This document shows positions 4,613 to 5,583 of a stretch of 5,583 nt of DNA, in pieces (within the stretch, counting starts at the first letter, position 1; the number at the start of each line of letters is the position of its first letter). The translations under genes were made by a program, and so were the position numbers. The notes beneath the pieces were generated by a model. It worked only from the letters and a program-made list of their open reading frames with translations. It was not told where the DNA came from and did no database searches. Source of the DNA: Alphaproteobacteria bacterium (GTDB taxonomy: Bacteria > Pseudomonadota > Alphaproteobacteria > Rhodobacterales > Rhodobacteraceae); the NCBI GenBank assembly GCA_024277955.1, contig JAJRUE010000023.1:1-5583 (forward strand). The letters are read 5' to 3'.

Positions 4613-5583
4613 TCAACCGCGCTGGCGCTTGGCGCGCAGTTTCACAAAGAAATCGAGCCGCTTTTTCAACTCGCGCTCAAAGCCGCGTTCGACGGGCTGG
4701 TAATAGACCCCGCGCTTCATGGTTTCGGGAAAGTAGTTCTGGCCGGAAAAGCCGCCCTCGGCGTCGTGGTCATAGGCGTAGCCTTCGCCATAGCCCTGGT
4801 CCTTCATCAGCGCCGTGGGGGCGTTCAGGATGTGCCTGGGCGGCGGTTCGGATCCGGTCTTGCGCGCCGCGTTCATGGCGTTCTTGTAGGCGGCATAGAC
4901 GGCGTTGGACTTTGGGGCCAGCGCCAGGTAGGTGACCGCCTGGGCCAGCGCCAGATCGCCTTCGGGCGAGCCGAGGCGTTCGTAGGTTTGCCAGGCCTGC
5001 AGGCAGACGGATTGCGCCTGCGGGTCAGCCAGGCCGATGTCCTCGACCGCCATGCGCAGGATGCGGCGCGCCAGGTAGCGCGGGTCTTCGCCGCCCGCAA
5101 GCATCCGCGCCAGCCAGTAAAGCGCCGCGTCGGGGTCAGAGCCGCGCACCGATTTGTGCAGCGCCGAAATCAGGTTGTAATGTTCGTCGCCGGACTTGTC
5201 GTAAAGCGCGGCGCGGCGCATCAGCCGGGTGGCCAGCGTGTCGGTGTCGATCCTGTCGGCAAGCTTCCAGGCGTGCACCTGTTCGATCAGGTTCAGCAGC
5301 GCGCGCCCGTCGCCGTCGGCCATTTCCAGCAGGGCTTCGCGGGCCTCGGCGGTCAGCGGCAAGGCGGTGCCCAGTTCGCGTTCGGCGCGTTGCGCGAGCA
5401 GTTCCAGATCGGCCAGCGACAGGCGTTCCAGCACCAGCACCTGCGCGCGCGACAGCAGGGCGGCGTTCAGCTCGAAGCTGGGGTTTTCGGTGGTGGCGCC
5501 GACCAGCAGGATGGTGCCGTCTTCCATATGCGGCAGAAACCCGTCCTGCTGGGCCTTGTTGAACCGGTGGATCTCATCCACGA
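4613..5583 (-). CDS. rarA: Replication-associated recombination protein RarA (MgsA), 5' end beyond the window
   Basis: AAA+ ATPase of the RarA/MgsA/WRNIP1 family, a clamp-loader-like tetramer that acts at stalled replication forks and interacts with SSB. The visible part has 322 full codons; full proteins are about 430-440, so roughly 110-120 residues with the Walker A motif lie upstream of 5583. The frame enters at the window edge in the Walker B motif (VDEIHRFNKAQQD, residues 1-13 of the visible part; the first codon is GTG and is not a start). Sensor 1 (LLVGATTENPSFELN) is at 25-39 and the arginine-finger region LLSRAQVL at 42-49. The C-terminal tetramerisation part has the family signatures HYNLISALHKSVRGSDPDAA (134-153), EDIGLADPQA (180-189), YLALAPKSNAVY (218-229) and PPPRHILNAPTALMK (247-261). 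It ends with TGA at 4615-4613. It appears to lead the downstream operon, 32 bases before crcB. Confidence 0.96.
   Translation of the reverse strand, partial: VDEIHRFNKAQQDGFLPHMEDGTILLVGATTENPSFELNAALLSRAQVLVLERLSLADLELLAQRAERELGTALPLTAEAREALLEMADGDGRALLNLIEQVHAWKLADRIDTDTLATRLMRRAALYDKSGDEHYNLISALHKSVRGSDPDAALYWLARMLAGGEDPRYLARRILRMAVEDIGLADPQAQSVCLQAWQTYERLGSPEGDLALAQAVTYLALAPKSNAVYAAYKNAMNAARKTGSEPPPRHILNAPTALMKDQGYGEGYAYDHDAEGGFSGQNYFPETMKRGVYYQPVERGFERELKKRLDFFVKLRAKRQRG

Noticed and set aside
4581..4616. TTG start for crcB at 4616 overlapping the rarA stop
   Set aside because: No ribosome site precedes it, and the extra residues do not look like a CrcB N-terminus. The ATG at 4580 has AAGGAAG at good spacing.
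1..5583. Mobile elements, CRISPR arrays, tRNA or rRNA genes, phage or defence genes
   Set aside because: I saw no transposase or integrase motifs, no regularly spaced repeats and no tRNA-like cloverleaf or rRNA sequence. The window is almost filled by housekeeping and transport genes.

Overview
The window reads as an ordinary chromosomal segment of a high-GC alphaproteobacterium, most likely a member of the Rhodobacteraceae (Roseobacter/Rhodobacter/Paracoccus type). The evidence is the protein families present (an AapJ/BztA-type periplasmic amino-acid binding protein next to an AapQ/BztB-type permease, and an ATP12-family F1-ATPase assembly chaperone) together with GC-rich codon use. All recognisable genes lie on the minus strand, so transcription runs from the high coordinates to the low ones.

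Layout in transcription order. (1) 5583-4613: the C-terminal three quarters of rarA (mgsA), an AAA+ replication-recombination ATPase, cut by the window edge just before its Walker B motif. (2) 4580-4221: crcB, a four-helix fluoride channel. (3) 4224-3178: an RluC/RluD-type 23S rRNA pseudouridine synthase interrupted by one in-frame TAG at 3522-3520, with both halves otherwise intact and in the same frame. (4) 3181-2468: an ATP12-family chaperone. crcB/rluC and rluC/atp12 overlap by ATGA, and rarA is 32 bases from crcB, so these four look like one tightly packed housekeeping operon. (5) 2467-2257: a 211-base spacer that should hold the promoter of the transporter operon. It also carries part of a dense cluster of GANTC sites (the CcrM methylation motif). 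(6) 2256-1240: aapJ. (7) 1239-1129: a spacer with a perfect 14-bp stem-loop. (8) 1128-1: aapQ, complete at its N-terminus and cut by the window edge near its C-terminus. The remaining permease and ATPase genes (aapM and aapP in the family's usual order) would lie beyond position 1.

How the genes work together: AapJ captures polar L-amino acids in the periplasm and delivers them to a membrane channel that includes AapQ. The stem-loop after aapJ fits the usual excess of binding protein over permease. The upstream genes are housekeeping functions linked by transcription rather than by pathway: fork rescue, fluoride export, rRNA modification and F1F0-ATPase assembly.

I see no undescribed system here. 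The points most worth a second look are the single amber codon in the pseudouridine synthase gene and the concentration of 8 of the window's 11 GANTC sites within 268 bases around the aapJ promoter region.
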